Positions 8,183 to 16,728 are shown, counted from the first letter of the stretch. The stretch: 64,000 nucleotides of DNA from Qipengyuania polymorpha (GCF_019711435.1 NZ_JAIGNK010000002.1:620001-684000), one strand, 5' to 3'. Notes: a model not told the origin generated them from the sequence alone. Program-made: numbers and translations.

Positions 8183-9417
8183 CCCGGACTGGTGCTCCCA
8201 TCCTGCGCAACCGCACCGGCAAGCTCAAGCAATGGGTGATGAACCGGGTGCGGGCTGCGTTGCCGGGATTGTTCGCGGCATTTCGCCGCCTCTGGCCGAT
8301 TGCGAAAATCGGCTCGGTGCATGTCGTCACGCTCCATGACGACGTGCGTGAGGTCCTCCTCACCGACAAGGCCTTCAAGGTTCCATATGCGAAGAAACTG
8401 GTGGTGCTCATGGAGGGGCACGAGGCCTTCATCGGCATGCAGGACACTGACGCCTACCGCTCGCAACTCGGCCGCCTCGAGTCGCTGGCGCGCCCGGAGG
8501 ACATGGATTGGCTGGCCGATGCGACCGAGCAAAGGGCCGAGGCCATCGTGGCTGCATCGGGTGGCCGGCTCGAAGTCGTCGACACACTGTTCCGGACAGT
8601 GACCTTCGACATCCTCGAGGACTATTTCGGCGTCACGAAGCCAGAAATCGGGGACATGCGGATATGGTCGACCCGCATGTTCGAATACCAGTTCCTCGGG
8701 TCGGACGAATCGCTTTACGAGGAAATCGAGTGGATGGCCCCCGCGCTGCTGCGCCACATCGAGGATATCATCGAGAAACGGCGTGCGAGCGGAGACTTCA
8801 GCCAGAAAGACCTGCTCGGCCGCGCGCTTGCCCTCCAGCAGCAGGGTGAAAAAGGCTGGGACGACCTCTTCATCCGGACCATGCTGTCCGCCCTCGTCAT
8901 CGGCGGGCCGCCACAGCCGCCCATGGTCCTGCCGCAGGCGCTGGAACAGCTGCTGCGCCGGCCCGATGCCCTCGCATCCGCGCAAAAAGCAGCCCGCGAG
9001 CCCGACGAAGCGCTTACCTTCGGACATATTTTCGAAGCCTTGCGCTTCGACCCCATCTCCCCGATCCTGCCACGCGAGGCGACCTGCGATTGCGTCATCG
9101 CCCAAGGTACGAAGCGGTCGCACAAGGTCGCCAAGGGAGACAAGGTGCTTGCCGCCATCCAGTCTGCCATGTCCGACCCGCGGCGCATCCCCTCCCCAGG
9201 CAGCTTCATCCCGACGCGCCAGCCCCATGAATATCTGCACTTCGGCCTCGGCCTTCATGAATGCTTCGGCAGGCATATAAACCGGGCGATGTTCCCGGCC
9301 ATCTGCGCGCCGCTGCTGCGCCGCAAGAACCTGCGGCGCGCGAAGCGCCCGGCGGGCAAGCTCGCCTATGAGGGCTTCTTCCCTGCTTCGCTCACGGTAG
9401 TTTTCGACAAGGACTGA
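8179..9417 (+). CDS. Cytochrome P450 with atypical I-helix
   Basis: This 412-residue P450 has the K-helix ExxR motif (E286-A-L-R289) and the heme loop FGLGLHECFGRH, whose axial Cys is about residue 362. The usual I-helix motif (A/G)Gx(D/E)T is absent; the matching segment reads LVIGGPPQPPMVLP at about 239-252, with prolines where the acid-alcohol pair belongs. In known families such loss goes with P450s that use peroxides or rearrange hydroperoxides instead of activating O2. The start at 8179 overlaps the peroxidase stop (ATGA); an in-frame ATG at 8164 is possible. No ferredoxin or reductase gene is nearby. Confidence 0.87.
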   Translation: MTRTGAPILRNRTGKLKQWVMNRVRAALPGLFAAFRRLWPIAKIGSVHVVTLHDDVREVLLTDKAFKVPYAKKLVVLMEGHEAFIGMQDTDAYRSQLGRLESLARPEDMDWLADATEQRAEAIVAASGGRLEVVDTLFRTVTFDILEDYFGVTKPEIGDMRIWSTRMFEYQFLGSDESLYEEIEWMAPALLRHIEDIIEKRRASGDFSQKDLLGRALALQQQGEKGWDDLFIRTMLSALVIGGPPQPPMVLPQALEQLLRRPDALASAQKAAREPDEALTFGHIFEALRFDPISPILPREATCDCVIAQGTKRSHKVAKGDKVLAAIQSAMSDPRRIPSPGSFIPTRQPHEYLHFGLGLHECFGRHINRAMFPAICAPLLRRKNLRRAKRPAGKLAYEGFFPASLTVVFDKD

Positions 9418-9432
9418 GTATCGCCGCCACCG

Positions 9433-11070
9433 TCACTCGGCGGACGCGATTGCCAGGCATTCCTCCACCATCCGCTGGTGTTCGGGAACGCGCATGAGGG
9501 CAAGACCGCCGATCGCGCCACCGGACGCATCGAGCTTGGAGTAGACGTCCCTGGCCTCCTCGACACGTTCGAGCTTGACCAGGGCAATGGCGAGCGCCGC
9601 CAGTGCATCGCCCTGCGGCGATATCTCGACGACCTTCTCCAGCATGTCGGCGGCTTCTTCGTAGCGCCCCAGCTGGATCAGCCCGATCGCATGGGGGATG
9701 GCAATGAGATGGCCGATACCCGACTTGGGATTGACCGCCAGCGAGGTCTTGGCACGCTCGATCCCGCGTTCGGCATTGCCGGCGGTCACGTCCATCCAGC
9801 TGCCCCAGATCAGGCTGCCCGCATCGCAGGGATTGATCTCGATCGCCTTGTCGGTGAGCTGGTGTGCCAGTTCGATCTTGTGCCCGACGCAGTTGAGCGC
9901 GGGCCCGCACAATCCAAAGACGCGCTCGTCGGCACCGGGATCCTTGAGCGCGATCTCGCAATAGCGGATCGTCCGTTCCCGGCTCATCTCGCGATCGGAA
10001 GTCCAGCCAAGCAGGAACTGGAACCCGTTTGCCAGCGCGGCCATCGCCGCCGCCCACGAGTTCTCCGGCTCCAGTTCCAGTGCACGTTCGGCGAGCGTGA
10101 GCACCGTAGCAATCGACTTCGGCTCGATCCGCCGGATGAGCAAGTTGGCCTGGTAATAGATATCGCGGATGTCGCGCGAGGGCTGGTGCCTCGCGCGATA
10201 GGCCTCGGCATCCGAAATCGACACGCCGATATTGCGCGCCACGGCGCCGGCAATCCGGTCCTGAAGTTCGAAAATGTCGTCGAGATCCTCGTCGAACTTC
10301 TCGGTCCAGACCATCCGCTTTTCGATCACATCGTCGAGATGCGCGATGAAACGCACGCGCTGGGCGAAACGCTGGATGGTACCGCTGAGGAAATACCGCA
10401 CGCCAAGCTCTTCGGCCACTTCCTGCGGTGGACGGTCGCGGTTCTCGGGATGGAGCGAAGTCACCGACGACAGCACGAAGAACTCGCCGAAGCGGGCAAG
10501 CGCGACCGTGATTTCGTCCGCAACGGCATCGGGGAACCATGGCTCGGTCTTTTCGCCGACCTGCTGGAACGGGACAACGGCGATGGACGGCTTGGACGAG
10601 AGGCTTTCTGGCAGTTCGCGCGGGATCCGGCTTTCCTGCAATCCTGAAATTTCCCAGGGCCGGGTCCCCATCCTGGCCACGGGCGCATCCTCGACCACCA
10701 GTTCGGTTGCCTTCAGGGGCTCTTCTTCCGCAGCGACCTGGCGGATCGGCGCAACCAGCCGGTATCCCCGGCCATAAACGCTTTCGATAATGTGCGAATT
10801 GCGGGGCGTGTCGCCCAAGGCACGGCGCAGTTCCTTGATGACCGAGGTCAAAGCGGATTCGGACACATGCGTCCCGTCCCAGACGGTCTCGAACAGCGTA
10901 TCCTTGGTCAGCAGCTTGCCGTCGCACTCGATCAGCGCTTCGAGCACCTGATAGGCCTTGTGGCCAAGGTGCACGGGTCCCTGGGGTCCGACGACCCGTT
11001 CATCCTCGCGATCCAACAGATAGCGATCGAACTGGACTCGCTGCTCGGCTGCGATGCCTTCCTCCGTCAT
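9433..11070 (-). CDS. Winged-helix transcriptional regulator with TolB-like and TPR regions
   Basis: This 545-residue protein has an OmpR/PhoB-type winged-helix DNA-binding domain at about residues 10-110 (ending SHIIESVYGRGYRLVAPI). A middle domain begins SIAVVPFQQVGEKTEPWFPD, the pattern seen between effector domains and TPRs in this regulator class. From about 290 to the end there are helical TPR-type repeats. No membrane segment is visible, unlike CadC or ToxR, so it should be a cytosolic regulator that senses a protein or small ligand through the TPRs. It converges on the P450 gene (15-base gap) and is divergent from the two small peptide genes, its most likely local targets (inference). 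Confidence 0.85.
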   Translation of the reverse strand: MTEEGIAAEQRVQFDRYLLDREDERVVGPQGPVHLGHKAYQVLEALIECDGKLLTKDTLFETVWDGTHVSESALTSVIKELRRALGDTPRNSHIIESVYGRGYRLVAPIRQVAAEEEPLKATELVVEDAPVARMGTRPWEISGLQESRIPRELPESLSSKPSIAVVPFQQVGEKTEPWFPDAVADEITVALARFGEFFVLSSVTSLHPENRDRPPQEVAEELGVRYFLSGTIQRFAQRVRFIAHLDDVIEKRMVWTEKFDEDLDDIFELQDRIAGAVARNIGVSISDAEAYRARHQPSRDIRDIYYQANLLIRRIEPKSIATVLTLAERALELEPENSWAAAMAALANGFQFLLGWTSDREMSRERTIRYCEIALKDPGADERVFGLCGPALNCVGHKIELAHQLTDKAIEINPCDAGSLIWGSWMDVTAGNAERGIERAKTSLAVNPKSGIGHLIAIPHAIGLIQLGRYEEAADMLEKVVEISPQGDALAALAIALVKLERVEEARDVYSKLDASGGAIGGLALMRVPEHQRMVEECLAIASAE

Positions 11071-11255
11071 TGGCAGTTCCCGAATGACGCGACCGGACCA
11101 AATTTATTGCAATTCCCGCGCCGGTTCAACGTGAATCGGACGGCGAATACGTACCAAGGTGAACCTTTGCCTCGCCTCCGTCAACGGACACAGGGCCGGT
11201 GCAACAGCCTCTGCAGGCGGCTTAAGGCACGGCAAATTCAAATTCGCCGAATTCT

Positions 11256-11282
11256 GGAAAGATTCTGGGACAGAGTCTTTCC
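11256..11282. promoter_or_regulatory. Near-perfect inverted repeat in the regulator/peptide intergenic region
   Basis: Two 11-base arms, GGAAAGATTCT (11256-11266) and AGAGTCTTTCC (11272-11282), are inverted with one mismatch around GGGAC. It sits in the 295-base gap between the winged-helix regulator and the first peptide gene, about 85 bases before the peptide start. It could be an operator or an RNA stem. The rest of the gap is A+T-richer than the surroundings and shows nothing else I can name. Confidence 0.4.
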
Positions 11283-11365
11283 ACCCCTGCCTCAGGATGC
11301 CCGGTTCGGTCGGCCCTAGAACAAAATCACCGGCAAACAAGCCGCCCCTATCAGGAGAAAGATCC

Positions 11366-11488
11366 ATGCTTGCCAAGGCCCTTACCACCATCACCGCCGC
11401 CCTGATGACCCTGTCGGTTTTCACCGCCACCGTCTCGGCGATGAACCTTGCCGCCAGCGCAAATCCGACTGCGCAGGCGAACCGGTAA
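11366..11488 (+). CDS. 40-residue hydrophobic peptide, first of a tandem pair
   Basis: The peptide begins MLAKALTTITAALMTLSVFT and ends ANPTAQANR. A good ribosome site (AGGAGA at 11352-11357) precedes the ATG. It resembles the next peptide along its first 27 positions (K-x2-(T/S)-x2-TA-x2-(M/V)T-x-S-x-F-x-x-TVS-x-M), so the two are probably duplicates. One hydrophobic helix ends at an AxA-like site, so it may be a secreted peptide with a short polar tail or a small inner-membrane protein. No family is recognised. It is divergent from the winged-helix/TPR regulator. Confidence 0.65.
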   Translation: MLAKALTTITAALMTLSVFTATVSAMNLAASANPTAQANR

Positions 11489-11548
11489 GCCGGGACCTCC
11501 CGCAGATCCCTTCACCCAGCATCCCAAGCCTTCACCCGGAGTACCACC

Positions 11549-11671
11549 ATGATCAGCAAGACCGTGTCCATCTTCACCGCCCTTTTCGTCACGATGTCGA
11601 TTTTCAGCGGGACCGTTTCGGTCATGACCTACTCGGCAAGCGATAATGCCGGACAGTTCAGCCAGTCTTGA
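11549..11671 (+). CDS. 40-residue hydrophobic peptide, second of a tandem pair
   Basis: The peptide begins MISKTVSIFTALFVTMSIFS and ends SDNAGQFSQS. Length and residue pattern match the upstream peptide, but the polar tail is different and richer in Ser, Gln and Asp. An ATG follows CCGGAGTACCACC, which contains a ribosome site (GGAG). The 60-base spacing suggests co-transcription with the first peptide. Function is unknown: secreted peptide, small membrane protein and toxin-like peptide are all compatible with what can be seen. Confidence 0.62.
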   Translation: MISKTVSIFTALFVTMSIFSGTVSVMTYSASDNAGQFSQS

Positions 11672-11704
11672 ACCCGGGACTATCTGCAGGTTGTGCCCCA
11701 AAGA

Positions 11705-11741
11705 CAAAAGCGGGTCGCGAAGGCTGAGCCCCCGCGACCCG
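11705..11741 (-). terminator. Probable terminator of the surface-protein gene
   Basis: Reading leftwards, nine-base arms CGGGTCGCG and CGCGACCCG (11711-11719 and 11733-11741) form a G+C-rich hairpin followed by CTTTTGTCTTT. It lies 24 bases after the stop of the minus-strand surface-protein gene. The U tract is interrupted, so efficiency may be moderate. Confidence 0.6.
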
Positions 11742-11764
11742 GTATCTTCGACCTGGTCGACAGA

Positions 11765-14700
11765 TCAGAAGCTGAAGCCGACCGTCACGCTGGCACCCAG
11801 CGCCTTGTAATCGTCCTCGCCGATGCCGTCGTAATAGCCAGACAGGCCGAAGCGCACATCGTCGGGCGAACGCACATCGATCCCGACTGCCGTCTTTCCG
11901 CGCAGGCCGTTTTCGACAGGTGAGAAGGCGTTGGCGCCGAAGGTCAGCAATCCTTCCACCTTTGCATAGGGCGCCGTGGCCCAACCGTCGGCGGTCTCGG
12001 AGAAGTAGTCGATCCGCGGGCTGAAGGCGACTTCGCCTTGGTCGACATCGAAATCGTCGATCCGCACACCGAGCGCATCGGTGTAGCCTTCGACGCCTTC
12101 GCGCAGGTAACGCACGCTGGCTTCGGGCCACAGGGTGAAACCTTCACCGAGCGCGACATCGCCCGAGGCGGCCAGGGTCGCGAACAGGCGGGTGGTGTCG
12201 AAATCGCTGACGAAGGTACCCAGGGGCGAGACCGAGTTCGACGATTTGCCGTAGGCCACGCGCGCATCGATGTAGAACTGCTCGTCGAAGCGGGCGGTGA
12301 GGTAGGGGCCGGCCATCCAGCCGCTGCCCTGAGCCTCGCCCGCGCCGAGCGTTTCGTCATCATTGTCGAAATCGTCGATCTGGAACAGCGCGCCGACGAG
12401 CAGGTTCTCGCTGACCACATAGTCCGCACCGATGAAGCCGGCCTTGAAGGTGCCCTTGTTGCGGCCCAGCGTGACGTCGGCCATCTGGCCTTCGAACCAG
12501 ATATCGAACTTGCCTTCGGCGGCGCCGCCCATGCCGAGCGTGTTGCGGGTCATGGCAAGGCTGCCACGCACCACCGTCTTGTCGCCGTCGATGCCGACCT
12601 GCATCGGCAGCTTGTCGCCCCCGGGAAGTGCCATTCCGCCGACCGTCGCCTGGCCTCCTTGCGGAGCGCTGCCGCGCAGGCGGTCGATGCGGCGCTGGCG
12701 CGAAGGTTCGGCGCCCATCAGCAGCGCGTTGCGTCCGCCGAGGAATTCGCTGATCGCCTGGGTCGCGGCGCTACGCGTGTCGCTCAGCTCCACTGTGCAG
12801 ACGAGGTCTTCGCTCGGCGAAAGCTCGATGTCGATGCTGGAATTGGCGAGCGAAACCGCGCTGTCGGTGTCGTTGCAGTCGAGCGCGGTCAGGGCGTAGC
12901 CTTGTGCCCTGAGATCATCGACCGAGAAGCTGTAGCTACCGGCAGTGACCTGCGAAACGCTTGCGCTGCCCTGTCCGCCGCTTGTCGTAATGGTCGACGC
13001 GAGGCCCGGTACATTGGTGGTGTAGGCCACCGTCGTATCGTCGCCCACCACGCGCTGGACGATCGTGATGGTCCCCTGCGCCCGGATTGCGATCCGCACC
13101 GTGTCGGGCGCGCTGTCGACCTGCCCGTCGTTGACGACGAGCTGGAAGACGAGGTCCTCCGTCCCGGCAACCAGCGGCGCTGCAAAGCTGGGCGTTGCGG
13201 TGTTGGCACCGGTCAGCGTGACCGAAGTGCCGGAGACCTGGGTCCAGCTGTAGCTCAGGGCATCGCCTTCAGGATCGCTCGAGCCGTTACCGTTGAGCTG
13301 CACGCTGGTGCCGCTGTCGATCGGCCTCTGGTCGCTTCCCGCATCGGCGATCGGCGCGGTGTTGGGCTCCACAGTAATGGTGACCACATCGCTCGTCTGG
13401 CTGTTGCCGTCGTCGACCGTTACTTCGAATTCCAGGACCTGTGCGTTCGCAGTGCCGATCGGTGCGATGAAGCTGGCCGTACCATTGCCGTTATCGGCCA
13501 GCGTGACGCTGGTGCCCGACAGCTGCGTGAAGCTGTAACTCAGCGGATCGCCATCGACGTCGGAGGAGTTGGTCGCGTCGAGAATGACCGAGGTCAGGCC
13601 CGCGACCGTCCGGTCCATTCCGGCATCTGCGAGAGGGGCCGAATTGGCGAGGACGAGGTATTCGACCTGGTCCGTCGAACTTGCTCCCAGCGCGTCGGTA
13701 ACGGTCAGTTCGAAGACCAGCGTTTCGTCCACCGTGATACCGGCAGGGGCACCGAAGGTCGTCTGCGCTGCCGAGGGCTGCGCGATGGCCACACTCGTGC
13801 CGCTGACTTGCGTCCAGCTGTAGGTCAGGGCGTCGCCATCGGGATCGAAGGAGCCGCTGCCGTCGAGCGAGGCCTGGCTTCCCTGGCTCACCGTCTGGTC
13901 GGTGCCGGCATCGGACGCCGGGGCCACGTTTGCCGCGACCGTCACGGTTACTGATTGCGTGTCCTGGAGACCCGAGGGATCGGTCACTGTCAATTCGAAG
14001 GTCAGCACCTGTGCGCTGTTGGTCTTGGCCGGGGCCTGAAAGCTCGCGACGGCCTGGCTGGAGCCATTCAGGGTGACCGAGGTGCCACCGGTCTGGACCC
14101 AGTCATAACCGATCGGGTCGAGCTGCGGATCGGACGAGGGCGAACCGTCGAGGGTGACGGTCTGTCCGCCACTTGCCGAAACCGATGTCGCGGCAACTGC
14201 CGCCACGGGCGCCGTGTTGTTCGCCGGGATGACAGTCACGGTAGCCGTGGTCATATCGCTCGCACCGAAGGGATCGGTCACGGTCAGTTCGAAGACGAGA
14301 TCCGTCCGGACATTGCTGGCAGGGGCAGTGAAACTTGGCATCGCCGAGGCCGGGTCGGACAGGGTGACCGCCGGACCGGAGACCTGTTGCCAGCTGTAGG
14401 TCAGCGCCTGGTTTTCAGGATCGCTCGATCCGCTTGCATCGAGGGTGAAGCTGTTCGTCTCCACCACGCTTCCCCCGGACGCGGCCGCGCTCGGGGCAGC
14501 GTTGGTCGTATTGGGAATTGCGTTCGCAGCCGCGGCACATTCTCCGCCTGCTGCACGCATGGCGGCGGGATCGAGCGGTGTCTGCGCGATGGTCACATAC
14601 TGCGTGCCGGTAGCCGTCGGGATATTGTCGATGACGGAATAGTAGAGCGGCGAGAAACGCGCGTCGTCTGCGGTTATTCCGCGGATCGAGGCCGAGAGGG

Positions 14701-14995
14701 TGCGCGTTGCCGTACTACCCACGGCAATCAGGTCGCTGCTTCCCATATCAAGGCGCGCGTCGACATTCCCGTCGGTGACGCGCACCTGGAATTCGTCGCT
14801 GTTGGCAGGATTGTCCGCAGTCGTGCCGGTTATGGCGAAGGTGGCGTTGATCATGCAGCGCCCCCCGGCGCTGGCGTAGACCAGATTTCTCGGCGTGGTG
14901 CTGGTTGCAGCCTGGGCGCTGCCAGCCATGGCGATGGCAACGGCCGAGGCCGATCCGAGGACGAGACTGCGTTTGGCAAATTTGGAAATGTTCAT
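11765..14995 (-). CDS. Large surface protein with five Ig-like repeats and a C-terminal autotransporter-like barrel
   Basis: This 1076-residue protein has a signal peptide (residues 1 to about 29, ending GSAQA) and an N-terminal domain of about 120 residues. Five tandem PKD/REJ-like repeats of about 93 residues follow, each carrying a form of DPDGDALTYSWTQVSGTSV and ending FELTVTD. Next comes a roughly 90-residue prealbumin-like domain with two Cys, then about 280 residues of amphipathic strands ending in VTVGFSF with terminal Phe, typical of an outer-membrane beta-barrel. It is probably a surface-displayed adhesin-like protein. The start at 14995 follows AGGGGT; an upstream in-frame ATG at 15055 lies inside the palindrome and is unlikely. 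It is the only gene between the palindrome and its terminator. Confidence 0.82.
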   Translation of the reverse strand: MNISKFAKRSLVLGSASAVAIAMAGSAQAATSTTPRNLVYASAGGRCMINATFAITGTTADNPANSDEFQVRVTDGNVDARLDMGSSDLIAVGSTATRTLSASIRGITADDARFSPLYYSVIDNIPTATGTQYVTIAQTPLDPAAMRAAGGECAAAANAIPNTTNAAPSAAASGGSVVETNSFTLDASGSSDPENQALTYSWQQVSGPAVTLSDPASAMPSFTAPASNVRTDLVFELTVTDPFGASDMTTATVTVIPANNTAPVAAVAATSVSASGGQTVTLDGSPSSDPQLDPIGYDWVQTGGTSVTLNGSSQAVASFQAPAKTNSAQVLTFELTVTDPSGLQDTQSVTVTVAANVAPASDAGTDQTVSQGSQASLDGSGSFDPDGDALTYSWTQVSGTSVAIAQPSAAQTTFGAPAGITVDETLVFELTVTDALGASSTDQVEYLVLANSAPLADAGMDRTVAGLTSVILDATNSSDVDGDPLSYSFTQLSGTSVTLADNGNGTASFIAPIGTANAQVLEFEVTVDDGNSQTSDVVTITVEPNTAPIADAGSDQRPIDSGTSVQLNGNGSSDPEGDALSYSWTQVSGTSVTLTGANTATPSFAAPLVAGTEDLVFQLVVNDGQVDSAPDTVRIAIRAQGTITIVQRVVGDDTTVAYTTNVPGLASTITTSGGQGSASVSQVTAGSYSFSVDDLRAQGYALTALDCNDTDSAVSLANSSIDIELSPSEDLVCTVELSDTRSAATQAISEFLGGRNALLMGAEPSRQRRIDRLRGSAPQGGQATVGGMALPGGDKLPMQVGIDGDKTVVRGSLAMTRNTLGMGGAAEGKFDIWFEGQMADVTLGRNKGTFKAGFIGADYVVSENLLVGALFQIDDFDNDDETLGAGEAQGSGWMAGPYLTARFDEQFYIDARVAYGKSSNSVSPLGTFVSDFDTTRLFATLAASGDVALGEGFTLWPEASVRYLREGVEGYTDALGVRIDDFDVDQGEVAFSPRIDYFSETADGWATAPYAKVEGLLTFGANAFSPVENGLRGKTAVGIDVRSPDDVRFGLSGYYDGIGEDDYKALGASVTVGFSF

Positions 14996-15054
14996 GTTGA
15001 GACCCCTGGTTGAAAAGGTCCCGGGCGATTGGCAGCCAAGCGCAGGCATCGGCA

Positions 15055-15070
15055 TATCCCAGATGGGATA
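15055..15070. promoter_or_regulatory. Palindromic operator upstream of the surface-protein gene
   Basis: TATCCCA-GA-TGGGATA is a perfect 7+2+7 inverted repeat centred about 68 bases upstream of the surface-protein start. A near copy occurs at 16798-16813. Read in the direction of the minus-strand genes, both sites continue as TGGGATATkCCGrT (14 positions, 12 identical), so similarity extends beyond the palindrome on the gene-facing side. It is likely a binding site for one of the adjacent LuxR-like regulators (inference). Confidence 0.65.
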
Positions 15071-15084
15071 GTGATGCGGTTTTC

Positions 15085-16728
15085 TCAGTCGCGGCTTAAG
15101 ATTTCAGCAAGCTTTCGGGGCGCGTCGACGAGGAGGAAACTCCCCGCATCGTCGAAGAATTGCGGTTCCGGCAGGCCCAGTCGCCGGGCTATCGCTTCGA
15201 CGAGGGCCGGCCCCATATTCGCATCCTCGCGCCCGTAGAAGAGAGTGAGCGGCACGTCTCTCGATACGAGCAGCGGCGACCAGTCGCTTGCCCATGTCTG
15301 CATCGTGTCGATGGCCCCGTCGATGGAGCTGGCAAGGGCATAGCTGGCCGAACGACGCATGACGCTCACCACCTCGGGATGGCGCACTGCGGCCAGTTCG
15401 CGCTCGTGGCCCTCGTAGAAATTCTCGACGAAACGGGTGAGGTTTCCCTTGCCGACAGAGGCCAGCATGCCGCGCTGGTACATGCGTGCAAAGGCCGGCG
15501 AGGCGCGCACCGCCCTTATCGACAGGCGATGGCTCATCGGAATGAGCGCCATCTCCGCATCGTTGCCGATAGGCAGGAACGCGCCGAAGCCGTAGGCGCG
15601 CGAGAAGCGCTGCGGAACGTAATGCACGGCAGCTGCCATATAGGGCGCGCCCGCCTGGGTTGCGAAACAGCGGGCCTGCTCGATCCCGAGGCGGTCCAGC
15701 CACAGGGCGATATCGCGCGCGAAGTCCTTCGTTCCGTCCAGTCCGAAGCCGCTGCCCGTGGTGTCGCCATGGAATGGCCGCCATGGGGCGAGGATGCGCA
15801 GCCCCCGCTGGCGAAAGGCGCGTTCGGCGGAATTGGGAAGCAGCGCGCCTTCGAGCGGGTGGAAGAACACCACCGGCTTGCCGGACGGATCTCCCAGCTC
15901 TTCCCACGCCAGCGAGCCCTTGTCCGTCTGCATCACATGCGCGCAAACATGCTGCGCCGTGGCTGTCCGTCCGGCGTTACCTTCCAGCGTGCCGACGAAA
16001 CCCGCATAGAGGAGCAGCACCTCTTCCTTTGAGCGCACCGCCAGTTTGCGCTGCAGCACCTTCATCTGGTTGCGAACCGTCCCGAGGGACCGTGCACGGC
16101 TGTCGGCAAAACTGCGCAGGGTCCCGCCGCGGACGAGATGGCGCAGCATCATGGTTTCGACATCGGACAGGCCGAGCGCATCCTGGAAAGCCACGCCGTG
16201 CGCGTCGTCCCATTGCATGCGAAGGGCGAAGAAGCGGATCTGCTCCGGTTCCCCCTCGTCCGTCATGCGGCGCACCACGAACCAGCTGCCGTCCCCGTCA
16301 TCCTCGCGGCAGTGCAGCCGTACGAGGCCCGGCTGGCCGTCGCGCGGGATCCGGTCGCGTTCGGCAGACCCGCGCGCGATATTGTCGAGCGCCCAGTCGG
16401 GCAGGAATTCGCCGGGTACGAAGCGCGTCTCGTCAAGCAGGGTGCAGTTGCAATGAAGGACGCGTAACGTGCCGTCGATGGCGAGATCGCAGTCGAAATC
16501 GGCACCCGGCCTCGTGTCGAGCGATGCGAGGGCCTCGGCACTCAAGGGATACATCTGGTCAATGATGTCGGCAGCATTGGCGAGATGCGCCTCGAGCGCG
16601 CGTGGCGGCTCGCGCGGGTCCCTGCCGAGCGTACCGAGCAGCTCTATAACGCTGTCGGGCCGCGCAATGGCAGCGTAGGTCTGCGCGACGATATCCTCGA
16701 TACCCGCCGAGTGCATTTTGTCGGTCAT
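15085..16728 (-). CDS. LuxR-like HTH regulator fused to an alpha/beta-hydrolase-like domain (nucleophile lost)
   Basis: This 547-residue protein has an N-terminal domain (about 1-175) of unknown fold and a LuxR-type HTH in the middle (about 183-240, with SLGTVRNQMKVLQRKL). A C-terminal alpha/beta-hydrolase-like domain follows (about 275-547, with VVFFHPLEG and APWRPFHG). At the nucleophile elbow the sequence is FATQAGAPY, with Gln358 where Ser is expected, and the usual catalytic His region reads DDAGSFLL with Ser. The domain therefore looks non-catalytic and may bind a ligand. It is paralogous to the divergent gene at 17005 and is preceded by a palindrome 70-85 bases upstream. The stop is close to the promoter of the surface-protein gene. 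Confidence 0.82.
   Translation of the reverse strand: MTDKMHSAGIEDIVAQTYAAIARPDSVIELLGTLGRDPREPPRALEAHLANAADIIDQMYPLSAEALASLDTRPGADFDCDLAIDGTLRVLHCNCTLLDETRFVPGEFLPDWALDNIARGSAERDRIPRDGQPGLVRLHCREDDGDGSWFVVRRMTDEGEPEQIRFFALRMQWDDAHGVAFQDALGLSDVETMMLRHLVRGGTLRSFADSRARSLGTVRNQMKVLQRKLAVRSKEEVLLLYAGFVGTLEGNAGRTATAQHVCAHVMQTDKGSLAWEELGDPSGKPVVFFHPLEGALLPNSAERAFRQRGLRILAPWRPFHGDTTGSGFGLDGTKDFARDIALWLDRLGIEQARCFATQAGAPYMAAAVHYVPQRFSRAYGFGAFLPIGNDAEMALIPMSHRLSIRAVRASPAFARMYQRGMLASVGKGNLTRFVENFYEGHERELAAVRHPEVVSVMRRSASYALASSIDGAIDTMQTWASDWSPLLVSRDVPLTLFYGREDANMGPALVEAIARRLGLPEPQFFDDAGSFLLVDAPRKLAEILSRD

Noticed and set aside
9478-10647. 389-codon open frame antisense to the winged-helix/TPR regulator
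   Set aside because: No recognisable domain or ribosome site; the opposite strand encodes a clear wHTH and TPR protein.
12038-13954. 638-codon open frame antisense to the surface protein
   Set aside because: Arises from the regular codon pattern of the Ig-like repeats; translation is repetitive in step with those repeats and has no family features.
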